Below are positions 10,091 through 10,549 of a DNA stretch of 10,549 nucleotides, one piece after another (position 1 is the stretch's first letter; the number at the start of each line of letters is the position of its first letter). Under the pieces are notes generated by a model, which had not been told where the DNA came from, did no database searches, and worked only from the letters and a program-made list of their open reading frames with translations. Origin of the DNA: Sphingomonadales bacterium (GTDB taxonomy: Bacteria > Pseudomonadota > Alphaproteobacteria > Sphingomonadales > Sphingomonadaceae); assembly GCA_020200935.1 (NCBI GenBank), contig JAIVHR010000220.1:1-10549 (forward strand), in the 5' to 3' direction. The position numbers were made by a program, and so were the translations under genes.

Positions 10091-10513
10091 CTAATTGCCT
10101 CGATCGGCCTTCAGAAAATCGATCAGCGCCGCGCGCTCTTCCGGGTCGGTAACGGGCGGGACGAACATGTCCGTTCCCGGCACGAGCGCTTCGGGATCGG
10201 CCACGAAACGCGCGAGTAGCTCCGCCGTCCAGACCTCTTCGCGTCGGGCGAAAGCCTCCATCGCCGGTGAATAGTCGAATTCCGGTTCGCTCGCGATGCG
10301 GCGCCCGACGATGCCATGCAGGTTGGGTCCGTTCTGTGCCGCCCCACCGGGCTCAATCGAATGGCAGCCATAGCATTTCCGGAACACCCGCTCGCCGTCG
10401 ACCTCCGATACGGGAGCCGTTACGGGCGCCGGCGCGGCGGGTTCGAGCGTCGGCGAAGCGCAGCCCGCTATCGCGCATCCAATCAGCAACGATCTTGCAC
10501 AGCCGCGCTTCAC
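10091..10513 (-). CDS. Lipoprotein class I cytochrome c
   Basis: Single-haem c-type cytochrome of 140 residues for periplasmic electron transfer. The N-terminus is a lipoprotein signal with lipobox IAGC (C18), followed by a Pro/Ala linker (about 19-36), so the haem domain would be tethered to a membrane. The haem site is CYGCH (47-51), His51 is the proximal ligand, and M116 in PGTDMFVPP is the likely sixth ligand, giving a normal class I fold length. The start is GTG at 10513-10511, overlapping the stop of the upstream gene as GTGA. No separate ribosome site is visible, which suggests coupled translation. It is probably the electron acceptor or donor of the enzyme encoded upstream, whose identity is cut off by the window edge. 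Confidence 0.88.
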   Translation of the reverse strand: MKRGCARSLLIGCAIAGCASPTLEPAAPAPVTAPVSEVDGERVFRKCYGCHSIEPGGAAQNGPNLHGIVGRRIASEPEFDYSPAMEAFARREEVWTAELLARFVADPEALVPGTDMFVPPVTDPEERAALIDFLKADRGN

Positions 10514-10549
10514 TCCACGCTGCCGTAGCGGACGAGCACCAGCCGATCG
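10510..10549 (-). CDS. C-terminal end of an unidentified gene running off the window
   Basis: The last 40 bases, read on the minus strand, give an open frame ending DRLVLVRYGSVE and a TGA at 10512-10510 that overlaps the cytochrome start by four bases (GTGA). Such an overlap argues that this is a real coding end. Twelve residues are too few to name the product. Confidence 0.5.
   Translation of the reverse strand, partial: DRLVLVRYGSVE

Overview
The window is GC-rich DNA of about 10.5 kb. It most resembles an alphaproteobacterium of the Sphingomonadales. The reasons are the glmM-thiD coupling, the POT peptide transporter followed by two cog1228-type amidohydrolases, the GC-rich coding style and a short intergenic hairpin of the CCTCCCC/GGGGAGG kind common in that order. 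The taxon is an inference from gene content and is not proven here.

Layout. Positions 1-500 hold a broken, folded-back piece of rnhB (RNase HII). On the minus strand, glmM (1297-2345) runs into thiD (503-1300) with a GTGA overlap. A short divergent region at 2346-2430 separates these from a plus-strand pair, an AGCS-type Na+/amino-acid symporter (2431-3834) and an aldo/keto reductase (3831-4603), joined by an ATGA overlap. Facing them is a minus-strand operon transcribed from 8919 down to 4600: POT peptide transporter, lipoprotein amidohydrolase with an HxH motif, secreted amidohydrolase-like paralogue without it, and the C-terminal half of an NnrU-type membrane protein. The coding genes in it are joined by ATGA overlaps. 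Then come a nitroreductase (+), a small YtrA-type GntR regulator (+) with its own promoter, and a lipoprotein cytochrome c (-) that overlaps the end of a further gene leaving the window.

The most striking property is that the left two thirds is not a clean genome segment. A perfect 65-bp inverted repeat (21-85 and 347-411) folds the start of rnhB back on itself. Four other genes carry internal losses of roughly 200-500 nt: glmM near 1490, the aldo/keto reductase near 4145, the lipoprotein amidohydrolase near 6566, and the amidohydrolase/NnrU boundary near 4990. Three of these shift frame and the fourth makes an in-frame fusion. The clearest deletion point lies on a short shared string (CGAATATTCGC), and the fold-back point lies on an inferred one (CTCGTCGACG). 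Because glmM is normally essential, I favour microhomology template switching during DNA amplification, or mis-joined short overlaps in assembly, over real gene decay. The sequence alone does not settle this.

How the genes work together. The POT transporter and the two exported amidohydrolases look like a peptide or dipeptide scavenging set, with periplasmic cleavage and proton-driven uptake. GlmM and ThiD are housekeeping enzymes for cell-wall amino sugar and thiamine. The symporter and aldo/keto reductase form a separate transcription unit. I found no CRISPR array, transposase, tRNA or rRNA, and no clearly new defence or mobile system.
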